Shown: one piece after another, positions 1-8,145 of the stretch | How positions within the stretch are numbered: position 1 is the first letter of the stretch | Layout of the letters: each line of letters opens with the position of its first letter | Assembly (NCBI RefSeq): GCF_051781005.1 | Contig: NZ_JBPWOA010000031.1 | Span: forward strand, 43,460-107,459 | DNA from: Anabaena sp051781005 | Lineage (GTDB): Bacteria > Cyanobacteriota > Cyanobacteriia > Cyanobacteriales > Nostocaceae | DNA: 64,000 nucleotides | Direction: 5' to 3' | Program-made: the position numbers and the translations under genes | The notes under the pieces: generated by a model | The model's input: the letters and a program-made list of their open reading frames with translations, nothing else | Told to the model about the DNA's origin: nothing | Database searches by the model: none

Positions 1-422
1 ATGACTTTTTCTAATTGTTCTCGGTCAAAGTTCATTAGTGCTGCCATCATGCCACCGGCGGAACTATCCATAATTTCTGCTCGACGTTTCACTAAGTGCA
101 AACCAGTAGACCAATCAAAAACACAAGCAACATAAAGAGCTATGTATTCTCCCAAACTATGACCAGCAACAACATCCGGTTTTTGTCCCTTTTCTCTTAA
201 TAAATCAGCGAGAATACTTTCTATTACGTAAAGAATAGGTTGGGTATAAAGTGTGCGTGATAGTTTTGCTTCGTCATTTTTACAAATATCTATAACAGAC
301 CAGCCCAAAATTTCCTCAGCTTGGGCAAATTTTTCTTGAGCAGATGGTATTTCTAGTAGATCCATTCCCATACCCAAGGTTTGCGAACCTTGTCCGGGAA
401 ACACCCATGCAGTTTTAGTCAT
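1..422 (-). CDS. fabD: Malonyl-CoA:ACP transacylase, N-terminal part (runs off window)
   Basis: The protein transfers malonyl from CoA to acyl carrier protein, the committed loading step of fatty acid synthesis in the cytosol. Translating the minus strand from the ATG at 420-422 gives a start MTKTAWVFPGQGSQ, the classic FabD N-terminus. The nucleophile elbow GHSLGE lies at about residues 87-92, with Ser89 as the expected active-site serine. Only about 140 of the usual ~290 residues are present because the gene continues past base 1. It lies downstream of fabH and plsX on the same strand, so it is probably the third gene of a lipid biosynthesis operon. About 130 bp of repeat-rich spacer separates it from fabH. 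Confidence 0.95.
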   Translation of the reverse strand, partial: MTKTAWVFPGQGSQTLGMGMDLLEIPSAQEKFAQAEEILGWSVIDICKNDEAKLSRTLYTQPILYVIESILADLLREKGQKPDVVAGHSLGEYIALYVACVFDWSTGLHLVKRRAEIMDSSAGGMMAALMNFDREQLEKV

Positions 423-430
423 TGATAAAC

Positions 431-479
431 GGTAATTGGTAATTGGTAATTGGTAATTGCTGAGTACCGAGTACCGAGT
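431..479. repeat. Heptanucleotide short tandem repeats (STRR)
   Basis: Four copies of GGTAATT run from 431 to 459, followed by two copies of GTACCGA. Such 7-bp tandem repeats are typical of intergenic DNA in heterocystous cyanobacteria. Related GGTAATT runs occur near 7400, 40480 and 53260. Confidence 0.85.
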
Positions 480-554
480 GGTTGATTCTCGTTCCTACTC
501 ATTACTCGTTACTCATCACTCTGTACTGACCTGCCCCCTGCCTCTTCCTAATCC

Positions 555-1544
555 CTATCTTCCCCATTGAAAAATTGCAGCACCCCAGCTTAGACCTGCT
601 CCAAAGCCTGAGGTAGCAATGATATCATTGGGTTTAATTTTTCCTTCTCGCACTGCTTCATCTAATGCTAGGGGAATAGAAGCTGCTGAGGTGTTGCCAT
701 AGTTGGCGACGTTACTTATTAATTTATGTGCTGGAATATTTAAACGTTCAGCTACGGCATTAATAATCCGCTGATTTGCTTGATGTAATACGAGCCAATC
801 TATATGATCAACGGTGAGATTAGCTGCAAATAAGGCTTTGTCTATAACTTCTGGCACTTTTTGGACTGCAAAGCGGTAAACTTCTTTGCCGTTCATGCTG
901 ATGGGTTGGTAAGTTCCTTTGGTGACATTGATACCTGGACTCAATTCTTGAGTAGAACCTTCATAAGCAAGGTTGAGGTAATGATTTTGAGTGCCATCAC
1001 TTTTCAAAGAAAATCCTAATAAGCGATCGCTCTTATTAGCTTGCAACACTACTGCCCCTGCACCATCACCGAACAATATACAAGTGCGTCGGTCTTGCCA
1101 ATCTACCCAACGAGAGAGGATATCGCCCCCAATCAGGAGTACATTCTGATAGACACCTGTTCTGATATATTGGGCTGCTGTGACTAGTCCAAATACAAAG
1201 CCGGAACAAGCTGCTGTTAAATCAAAAGCAACTGCTTTAATTGCACCTAATTCAGCTTGAATTCGGCAAGCACTACCAAATAAATCATCAGGGGTAGAGG
1301 TTGCCAGTAAAATTAAATCAATATCCTCTGCTTTAATCCCTGCGGCTGCAATAGCCTGCCTACCAGCAGTGGTAGCAAGTACACTTAATGACTCTGGTGG
1401 CAAAGCTAACCGCCGTTGACTAATTCCTGTTCTTGTAGTAATCCACTCATCTGATGTTTCTACCAGTTGAGTTAGTAATTTATTATCTAAGGTAGTTGCT
1501 GGTACTGCCGAGCCACTGCCTGTAATTGCTATACCGTTAAACAT
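555..1544 (-). CDS. fabH: 3-oxoacyl-ACP synthase III (KAS III)
   Basis: The enzyme condenses acetyl-CoA with malonyl-ACP to start fatty acid synthesis. The triad typical of KAS III is visible: Cys in TAACSGF (about residue 113), His in VLHQAN, and Asn in NYGNTS. GDGAGA also matches the family. A GTG at 1550 is possible as start, but the ATG at 1544 has an AGGAG ribosome-binding site 5 nt upstream and is preferred, giving 329 residues, a normal length. It lies between plsX and fabD on the same strand, the usual cyanobacterial order. Nothing suggests damage. Confidence 0.96.
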   Translation of the reverse strand: MFNGIAITGSGSAVPATTLDNKLLTQLVETSDEWITTRTGISQRRLALPPESLSVLATTAGRQAIAAAGIKAEDIDLILLATSTPDDLFGSACRIQAELGAIKAVAFDLTAACSGFVFGLVTAAQYIRTGVYQNVLLIGGDILSRWVDWQDRRTCILFGDGAGAVVLQANKSDRLLGFSLKSDGTQNHYLNLAYEGSTQELSPGINVTKGTYQPISMNGKEVYRFAVQKVPEVIDKALFAANLTVDHIDWLVLHQANQRIINAVAERLNIPAHKLISNVANYGNTSAASIPLALDEAVREGKIKPNDIIATSGFGAGLSWGAAIFQWGR

Positions 1545-1659
1545 TGGCACTCCTAATCTCCCCAGCTATCAGTATTTTTGTCAATTGTCAGTTGTCATAA
1601 ATCAGTTGTAGTTTTTACCAGCATAAATGACAAATGACTAATGACAAATAACTCTTCAG

Positions 1660-2685
1660 CTAATCGCTTTCACTCTGTAGGATTTGATATTGGGACTGAA
1701 GTCTTTGCAGTACCTGATTATCTACAGCTTCTTTAGCCATGCGAATAGCACTAAAAATTGAAGGCGCTTGAGAACTACCGTGACCGATAAAACAAATTCC
1801 GTCTACGCCTAAAAGTAAAGCACCACCATGTTCAGCGTGATCCATGCGCTGTTTAACACGCTTGAGGTTGGGTTTTAAAATTGCCGTCCCAATTTGACCG
1901 TGTAGTCCTTGGGGTAATTCTTCGCGCAGAATTTGTAGAATTACTCCTCCCACTGCTTCGGCAAATTTTAATACTACATTACCGACAAAGCCATCGCAGA
2001 CAATTACATCAAACTCACCGGATAAAATATCACGCCCTTCAGCATTACCAGTAAAATTAATTTGGGTATTTTCCTTTAACATTTGGTGGGCGCGGAGAAC
2101 GACTTCATTGCCCTTGGTGTCTTCTTCGCCGATATTCAATAAACCTATTTTGGGTTCTTCTGTCCCCAAAACATACTGACTATAAATCGACCCCATCACC
2201 GCAAACTGCTCTAAAAATTTAGGACGACAGTCTACATTAGCGCCGACATCAAGTATCAATACTGGCTTACCTGCTTTGATTGTCGGAAATACTGTGCCAA
2301 TAGCTGGACGGTCAATTCCTGGCAGTCTTCCTAAGCGGAGCAAAGCTGATGCCATTGCTGCCCCAGAGTGACCGGCAGAGAATACAGCATCTGCTTGCTG
2401 TTTTTTGACTAAATCCATTGCTACATTGATGGAAGCCTTGCGTTTGCGTCTAACTGCATTTAAAGGTTCCTCATCCATAGCGATCGCTTCCTCAGCAGAA
2501 ACAATCTCTAAATCCACCATATTTGTTTTTGGCGGCATAGCAGCTTCAATTTGTTGGGGATCACCTACCAACAAGATTTTCACACCCAATTCTTCCCGCG
2601 CCCGCAGTGCGCCAGCGACGATTTCGTTGGGTGCGTGATCCCCTCCCATAGCGTCAATTGCGATCCTTACACCAGTCGATCCCAT
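1660..2685 (-). CDS. plsX: Phosphate acyltransferase PlsX
   Basis: PlsX converts acyl-ACP to acyl-phosphate, the donor for glycerol-3-phosphate acylation in phospholipid synthesis. The N-terminus IAIDAMGGDHAPNEIV is diagnostic, and DVGANVDC, NIGEEDTKG and CDGFVGNVVLK are further family motifs. The length of 341 residues is normal. It is the first gene of the plsX-fabH-fabD group. An AGGAG sits only 2 nt before the ATG, closer than usual, but no better in-frame start is visible. Confidence 0.96.
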   Translation of the reverse strand: MGSTGVRIAIDAMGGDHAPNEIVAGALRAREELGVKILLVGDPQQIEAAMPPKTNMVDLEIVSAEEAIAMDEEPLNAVRRKRKASINVAMDLVKKQQADAVFSAGHSGAAMASALLRLGRLPGIDRPAIGTVFPTIKAGKPVLILDVGANVDCRPKFLEQFAVMGSIYSQYVLGTEEPKIGLLNIGEEDTKGNEVVLRAHQMLKENTQINFTGNAEGRDILSGEFDVIVCDGFVGNVVLKFAEAVGGVILQILREELPQGLHGQIGTAILKPNLKRVKQRMDHAEHGGALLLGVDGICFIGHGSSQAPSIFSAIRMAKEAVDNQVLQRLQSQYQILQSESD

Positions 2686-3095
2686 TGCTCCTAGCTCAAA
2701 GAAACCTTACAAATTTTATCAGATTGCAATACTTAAAAATTCAAAATTCCCAAAAAAGGCATAGGGAACTATATTTTTCTGCAACTAAGCGAAGTATATA
2801 AACATCCATCTATGAAAACTCGTTTTATTAATAGGCATAAAGCAGTTAATTAAATTAGGGGATTTTGCACAACTATTCAGTAATCTGACTACTGTATGGC
2901 ATCAATTATTACAAACGCTTATTTCTTCACCACATTTTTTTCATGAAGATAGACATTATTTCTGGTTTTAAAAAGATTAGGTATAACGTCTCCACAGGAG
3001 TTACAGAGCAAACATTAATTTTTGGTAGGCTGTACCCTGGAAAACTCGTCGATTTATCTAAATAGTAATAAAAAATGGTTACTTCCAAAAGCCTA
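2686..3095. other. Intergenic spacer with no intact gene
   Basis: About 400 bp upstream of plsX. Both strands are broken by stops and no convincing gene is present. The minus strand may continue the decayed coding sequence described at 3096-3261, but no domain can be recognised. The plsX promoter should lie in its left end. Confidence 0.5.
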
Positions 3096-3261
3096 TCAAA
3101 TTCTTGGAGTTTGTGCTTCTAACCAAGTGACCAAATCGGATATTTCTGAAAAATCTAAAAACTTTTCTCACAATACTTATAACTGTGCGGTAGCTAATAA
3201 CCGTAGCTGTTCAATTATTGGTAAATCTATGATATCAAAAGGGCGATTTTCATAAATAAAT
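3096..3261 (-). pseudogene. DUF4351-like C-terminal remnant of an Rpn-type gene
   Basis: The minus strand reads in one frame through about 50 codons with two internal stops. The reading includes FDIIDLPIIEQLRLLATAQ, then a stop, VL, another stop, and EKFLDFSEISDLVTWLEAQ. The pattern of a leucine-rich helix followed by LDF..I.DL..WLE resembles the DUF4351 tail found on many cyanobacterial Rpn/PD-(D/E)XK transposase-like proteins. No intact N-terminal nuclease domain is recognisable upstream. The assignment rests on motif resemblance only. Confidence 0.45.
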
Positions 3262-3324
3262 ATAAGTGAGCGATGCGAACAGTCATGCGATCGCACTTTT
3301 ATCTAGTTCCCAAGGACAAACCGT

Positions 3325-3346
3325 AGGGACGGGGAAACCCCGCCCT
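3325..3346. repeat. GC-rich hairpin downstream of pepA
   Basis: An inverted repeat, AGGG-CGGGG with a short AAA loop and CCCCG-CCCT, stands out in AT-rich DNA just past the pepA stop. It belongs to a common cyanobacterial dispersed palindrome type. It may help end pepA transcription, but no long T run follows. Confidence 0.5.
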
Positions 3347-3363
3347 GTTTTGGTGAAATTAAA

Positions 3364-4836
3364 CTAACTCAACACCCAACTAACCAAAGTTCTCACACCA
3401 AAACCGGTTGCACCTGCACCGTTGTAGCCATTTTCCTTATCTGCCCACACTGGCCCAGCAATATCTAAATGCGCCCAAGGGGTATCCTTAACAAACTGTT
3501 TGAGAAATAAAGCCGCAGTAATAGAACCACCATAACGGGGGCCTGTGTTTTTCATATCGGCAATACCAGATTTCAACCCGTCAAAATATTTGTCTTCCAT
3601 TGGCATCCGCCAAATTTTTTCACCGCCAGCTTCAGAGGCTGTTTGCAGTTGGGAAGCTACAGCGTCATCAGGTGTAAATAAACCGGCGATATCGTCACCC
3701 AACGCAACTACACAAGCACCGGTGAGAGTGGCTAAATCAACGATCGCATCTACTCCCAATTTATCAGCATAAACCAAGGCATCAGCGAGGGTTAAACGCC
3801 CTTCTGCATCGGTGTTGTTGACTTCGATTGTTTTGCCGTTAGAAGCAGTTAAGATGTCTCCTGGGCGCATAGCGCGACCGCTAATCATGTTTTCCGTAAC
3901 GGCAGAAATAAAGTGAACTTCCACATCTGGTTTTAACTGACCAATGGCTTTAGCTGCACCAAGAGTAGCTGCTGCACCACCCATATCCATTTTCATGGTT
4001 TCGATGCCGCTACCTGCACCTTTAATGTTAAGTCCGCCAGAATCAAAGGTTACACCTTTACCGATAATTGCTAATTTGCGTTTTGGTGTTCCCGCTGGTT
4101 TGTAGGTGAGGTGAATAAATTTTGGTGGTAAATCAGAAGCTTGGGCGACTCCTAAAAATGCACCCATACCTAGTTTTTCACATTCTTCTTTTTCCAGGAT
4201 TTGGATTTCTAAACCGTAATCTTTAGCGATCGCGATCGCAGTTTCTGCCATAGTAATTGGTGTCACCGCATTAGCTGGGGCTGCTACTAACTGTCTAGCC
4301 AAAATTACCCCAGAAACAATTTGATCTGCACGGGTAATAGCTGCTTCTTGTCCCCCTAATCCCAGTAAATCAATAGTTTCGATTTGGGGAGTTTTATCTT
4401 CCGGCTCTGATTTAAAGCGCGTATCTTGGTAAAGTGCTAGTTGCGTACCTTCAGCAATTGCTTGAGCCGTAGCAGCTGCATCATTATTCCACACAGGTAA
4501 ACTCATCCCCAGAGTTTTGGTTTTTTGCTTTTTAGCAGTTCGCGCCACTGTAGCTGCAACACGGCGTAAAGTTTCTAGTTTCAGCGCCTCTGGTTTACCT
4601 AAACCGACTAAAATCACCTTCCGCACTGGATGACCAGCACCAGCCCGCATCACAATGGTGCTATTGAGTTTACCAGTAAATTCTTCTTCAGCAATGAGTT
4701 CTTTTAAAATTCCGCCGCATTTCTCATCTAGAGTCGCCAAATCACCTGTTAACTCTACTGCATCTTCAAATAAAGCGATCGCTAAAGTATCACCTGTCCA
4801 ATCTAATAAAGCTGTATTTGTAGGTTGAATCGTCAT
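3364..4836 (-). CDS. pepA: Leucyl aminopeptidase (M17)
   Basis: A cytosolic dinuclear-metal aminopeptidase that releases N-terminal residues from peptides. NTDAEGRLTLADAL is the M17 signature, and KGVTFDSGG and MKMDMGG supply further metal and active-site residues. The open frame continues upstream to 5028, but those 64 extra residues are not family-like and include translated repeat DNA. The ATG at 4836 (MTIQPTNTALLDW) gives 490 residues, the normal length. No strong ribosome-binding site is seen. The gene stands alone between decayed genes. Confidence 0.95.
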   Translation of the reverse strand: MTIQPTNTALLDWTGDTLAIALFEDAVELTGDLATLDEKCGGILKELIAEEEFTGKLNSTIVMRAGAGHPVRKVILVGLGKPEALKLETLRRVAATVARTAKKQKTKTLGMSLPVWNNDAAATAQAIAEGTQLALYQDTRFKSEPEDKTPQIETIDLLGLGGQEAAITRADQIVSGVILARQLVAAPANAVTPITMAETAIAIAKDYGLEIQILEKEECEKLGMGAFLGVAQASDLPPKFIHLTYKPAGTPKRKLAIIGKGVTFDSGGLNIKGAGSGIETMKMDMGGAAATLGAAKAIGQLKPDVEVHFISAVTENMISGRAMRPGDILTASNGKTIEVNNTDAEGRLTLADALVYADKLGVDAIVDLATLTGACVVALGDDIAGLFTPDDAVASQLQTASEAGGEKIWRMPMEDKYFDGLKSGIADMKNTGPRYGGSITAALFLKQFVKDTPWAHLDIAGPVWADKENGYNGAGATGFGVRTLVSWVLS

Positions 4837-4913
4837 TTTTGTAATGTTCTGTAAACTTTCCTTACTTGTACCAGTATTGCTCAAAATTTCCAGGGTGTGG
4901 GGACTCCTGTTAA

Positions 4914-4984
4914 GATAATCTCTATTAGGGATTGAAACTAACCGATCCTCACTATTGGCAAAATCTCTATTGGAGATTGAAAAC
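4914..4984. repeat. CRISPR-repeat-like pair (relic?)
   Basis: Two similar units, at 4914-4938 and about 4959-4984, each contain ATCTCTATT(A/G)G(G/A)GATTGAAA(A)C. The core is nearly palindromic and ends in ATTGAAAC, the ending common to cyanobacterial CRISPR repeats of the CCCTATTAGGGATTGAAAC type. The units are only about 45 bp apart and there are just two, so this is not a working array. It may be a collapsed or stray array end. Confidence 0.4.
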
Positions 4985-4987
4985 ATA

Positions 4988-5269
4988 ATGTTGAACATCA
5001 CAAACGCCAAGTTGAGCTTTTCCAGCAATAATTCTCTTGGTGAAAATGAAGCGATGAGAGAAATTGCTTACAGTATGGACTTATTGATTCCTGGATTATA
5101 CTTATGGCTACCAGGAATACATATTCGCATCGGTGGTGCTATTCCTGATGATCAACCTTATAGATATCCAGGTAAGATTCACAGTAATGCAGGAATATCT
5201 TTAGTATTACCTGGGTATAAAATATTTACAACTTTTTTGCACCATGACCGAAATCACAGCCAACTATGA
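4988..5269 (+). CDS. Small hypothetical protein, doubtful
   Basis: An open frame of 93 codons from the ATG at 4988, with a hydrophobic centre (DLLIPGLYLWLPGIHIRIGG). I recognise no family. Its 3' end overlaps the start of the decayed Rpn gene in another frame. It may be real, or chance open frame in decaying DNA. An upstream start at 4955 would read through the CRISPR-like repeat and is unlikely. Confidence 0.2.
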   Translation: MLNITNAKLSFSSNNSLGENEAMREIAYSMDLLIPGLYLWLPGIHIRIGGAIPDDQPYRYPGKIHSNAGISLVLPGYKIFTTFLHHDRNHSQL

Positions 5270-6187
5270 TGAAACATGAAAAGAAGCAATAGGAGACTAT
5301 TTTGAGTCATTTATAACTTTCTTTTATCCAGAACTTCATCAACAAATTGATTGGACGAAAAAACCCATTTCTCTAGATAAAGAATTAGAACAGATTACCG
5401 CATCTGCGGAAACAGAAAATCGCCACGCTGATAAATTATTCCAAGTGTGGTTATTAGATAATCAAGAACTTTGGATCTTAATTCATGTAGAAGTACAAAG
5501 TCAAAATAATTCGTAATTGATAATTCGTAATTCGTAATTGCAATCAGTGGAGGCTTGAACCTACCACTGATCGTAGACCACTAAATCTTGGATTTAGTGG
5601 GGGCTTGTACCCTCTTTAATTACGAATTACGAATTACGAATTAGTAATTATTTGGTCAACTGCTTTTTAACTTTTCTATTGTGAAACTCCTAGATTATCA
5701 GTGGGAAGACCTGGAGCAAAATAATAATGTTTTTGCTATAGTAGTAATGGCACATTTAAAGACCAAAGCCACTACGAGCAATTTATCAGCCAGAGAGCAG
5801 TGGAAATGGAATTTAGCCCGGTTACTTTATGAAAGAGGCTATAACCGTAAAGAAATTGCTGATTTGTATAAAGTCATTGATTTAATGATGGCTTTATCTG
5901 AAGAACTACAATCAAGTTTTGAAGAAAGATTAGCTAATTATCAGGAGGAACGAAAAATGCCCTTATTAACTAATATTGAAAGACGAGCAATAGAAAGAAC
6001 TCGAAAACAAGATATTATCAAACTTTTGCAAGTCCGGTTTGGTAATATTCCGGAAAATCTAGTTGAAAAAATTAATCAAGTTGATGATATATCTTTGTCA
6101 GAGCAACTCCTTGTATCAACAATTAGCGTTAATTCTTTGGAAGAGTTTCAACAGCTAATTAACTCTAATTTGCCAGAATCAGAATAA
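5245..6187 (+). pseudogene. Rpn family (COG5464-type) nuclease/transposase-like gene, broken
   Basis: From the ATG at 5245 the frame reads MTEITANYDET, then a TGA at 5278-5280, then continues in frame with KEAIGDYFESFITFFYPELH, the typical N-terminus of cyanobacterial Rpn proteins. It runs to HVEVQSQ at about 5505. A palindromic repeat element then replaces about 40 expected residues. The C-terminal half resumes with FSIVKLLDYQWEDLEQNNN at about 5665 and stays open to 6187. Three defects are visible: a nonsense codon, an insertion, and loss of the middle segment. The intact C-terminal frame from 5681 (168 aa) might still be annotated as a protein, but it lacks the nuclease core. Confidence 0.75.
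5507..5644. mobile_element. MITE-like palindromic element in the Rpn pseudogene
   Basis: About 137 bp bounded by inverted repeats built from TAATTCG units: left TAATTCGTAATT..., right ...AATTACGAATTA. Inside are two perfect hairpins, CAGTGG...CCACTG near 5545-5569 and CCACTAAATC...GATTTAGTGG near 5578-5600. It carries no protein. It sits exactly where the Rpn reading frame is lost. A clean target duplication is not obvious. Confidence 0.6.
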
Positions 6188-6193
6188 AACTTT

Positions 6194-6252
6194 TTAGTTG
6201 GTTTGGGGAAAAGTTAGGGATTTTATCTTCCCCTTTATCCCTTAACCAACTA
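6194..6252. terminator. Hairpin between convergent genes
   Basis: Outer arms TTAGTTGGT and AACCAACTA enclose partly paired G-rich and C-rich stretches. It lies between the end of the Rpn pseudogene and the end of the minus-strand hydrolase. A short T run on the minus strand after the hairpin suggests it could stop transcription from the hydrolase. It may simply be a dispersed repeat. Confidence 0.4.
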
Positions 6253-6273
6253 GCGTTGAGCCGACTCAATATC

Positions 6274-7086
6274 TTAAATTTTAGTAACATGACTGTGTTT
6301 TACAGTTTCTACAAATTCATTATCTTTAAGAATTTCATACAGATTGACATTTTCCTCTAACAAACAGGCGTGTCCACTATCAGGGAGCATCACTTTCTTG
6401 GGATTGGATAAAATATTATCTAACCGTTCTACCTCACTCACAGAAGGTAACAAGCGATCGCTCCCTCCAGCAATAAGTAAAACCTGTTGCTTCAGTTTTT
6501 GCAATCTTTCCTCTTCCACTTGAAACTCCCGCAATAACGACAAACGCCAATTTACCGTTTCTGCGGGGAGAGAACGCATAGTTCTGAGTAGTTCATGGCG
6601 ATCGCTACTAGACATACGGGATAACGATGCTAGAAATGGTAATAATCCCAATGCACCAACATCATAAAACCATGATGGAACGAAGTCAGTTAGTTGCGAT
6701 AATGAGTTCAGCCAAGGACGCAGTTGAAACGCTGAAGCTGGATTAATTAAAATAATGCGTTTAAATAAATGTGGTGATTGGATAGCGACTTTCATGGCCA
6801 AACAACCGCCAAAAGACTCCCCACATAAGTAAACTGGACGGTGGCAGCTTTTTTCCAATTCCGCGTGAATCAAGTCTAAAACGTTCTTCGTTAGCACCTC
6901 CCACGTGGTGAGGTCTTGTCTGGGGATCGCCAAACAACGGACATCAAAGCCAATTTCTAAACCGGCAGTTTGCGATCGCAACAGTTGACCACTTCCATCC
7001 ATTCCTGGTAAATAGACAAACAGCGGGTATTCTGGTTGTATGCGTTTGGGAGTCAGGAAACAAGGTTTAAGTTCAACGTCTGCCAT
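6274..7086 (-). CDS. Alpha/beta-fold hydrolase
   Basis: A 270-residue single-domain alpha/beta hydrolase of unknown substrate. The nucleophile elbow is GESFGG with Ser91. The acid is probably Asp in AGGSDRLLPS and the base His in DSGHACLLEE, so the triad looks complete. The oxyanion region LPGMDGSG follows the first strand. No signal peptide is seen, so it should be cytosolic. Homologues are widespread in cyanobacteria; some plant relatives act on lipid esters, but substrate cannot be told here. It is transcribed alone. Confidence 0.8.
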   Translation of the reverse strand: MADVELKPCFLTPKRIQPEYPLFVYLPGMDGSGQLLRSQTAGLEIGFDVRCLAIPRQDLTTWEVLTKNVLDLIHAELEKSCHRPVYLCGESFGGCLAMKVAIQSPHLFKRIILINPASAFQLRPWLNSLSQLTDFVPSWFYDVGALGLLPFLASLSRMSSSDRHELLRTMRSLPAETVNWRLSLLREFQVEEERLQKLKQQVLLIAGGSDRLLPSVSEVERLDNILSNPKKVMLPDSGHACLLEENVNLYEILKDNEFVETVKHSHVTKI

Positions 7087-8145
7087 TTTACCAAGGTGTA
7101 TATCTTTATTTATTGACCTTGTTTAACTCTACACTTTCACTTGCGCTGATGGGGAGATGGGGAGATGAGGAGGAAAAAAAGTTTAGATTGGACATGAACA
7201 AATACAATCCAAAATCCTTTCATTCAATAATTTCTGCCTTTTGCCTCCAGCATAGCCACCTCAAATCACAAAAATCAACTTTTCTAGACAAAAAATAGCC
7301 AACTCTGAAACCCTGATTACAGAATTAAGTAAAGTTTCAATGAATTATATAGAAATAAGTGAAAGCACTTCATCGACCCTTCACAAATTCACTCAAGATA
7401 GATAATTGGTAATTGGAAATAGCTGACCGTAGCTTTAGCCATTCATCCTTAAAACCTGAAGGGTATAATACACTTAATATCCTGATGAAAAAATTACCAA
7501 TAATTACCTTTTTTAGGGAAAGATCCCTACTAGAAAAACAGCCAAATTACGCTAAATTAGCCCGCCATACCAAATGAGAAAATTCCTGCCAAAATACACT
7601 GTAATCGTGAAGCATAAGCATTGAAAATAATGCTAAAAAGTCATGAAAAATATCTAATCCTCTAGTTAGACTTATAGCTAATTAATATCTTTTTTCTGAA
7701 AAAATATTAGTTTTTCTTGATGTAATTTTTACATTTCTTTACCATAGCCTAGTCTGTCTATGGCTAACGCCACGCTGCACTATAAGTTAGAAATGTCTAA
7801 ATAACAGAGGTAGCTATATTTTTTGAATTGAGGTTAGTGTATTTTCTATAACATCTATTTGTAACAATTAATGGAACCAACAGCTTTCACCATGATTATT
7901 AGCAACTACTATCCTCAAATTTGCGATAAATTAGCCGATTTTCTAGATACTACAAAAAAATTCTGGAGTCGAGAAATTTGCTAATATTAAATTGCTGCTG
8001 GCAAAAATAGTGGCAATGTTATATAATTGCTTGGTTTTGCGGGATTAACTAAGAAAACTGTATGAAGAAGTAATTCAGAATGCAGAAGTGCCACTCCTGG
8101 AACTCATGAATTTTTTCTTGTTAATAATTTGTTTTTTTAATTTAC
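7087..8145. other. Long AT-rich intergenic region upstream of metG
   Basis: More than 1 kb without a convincing gene. It has a GGTAATTGG-type repeat near 7405. A tiny frame at 7871-7984 (37 codons, MEPTAFTMIISNYYPQICDK...) is open but unrecognised. No tRNA, riboswitch or strong hairpin was identified by eye. The metG promoter should lie near the right end. Confidence 0.5.

Noticed and set aside
431..479. Possible CRISPR array
   Set aside because: Perfect head-to-tail heptamers without spacers; these are STRRs.
3022..3255. 77-codon plus-strand open frame
   Set aside because: It is the antisense of the DUF4351-like remnant, which reads better on the minus strand.
4836..5028. N-terminal extension of pepA
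   Set aside because: The 64 codons are unlike the M17 family and read through the CRISPR-like repeat; the ATG at 4836 fits family length.
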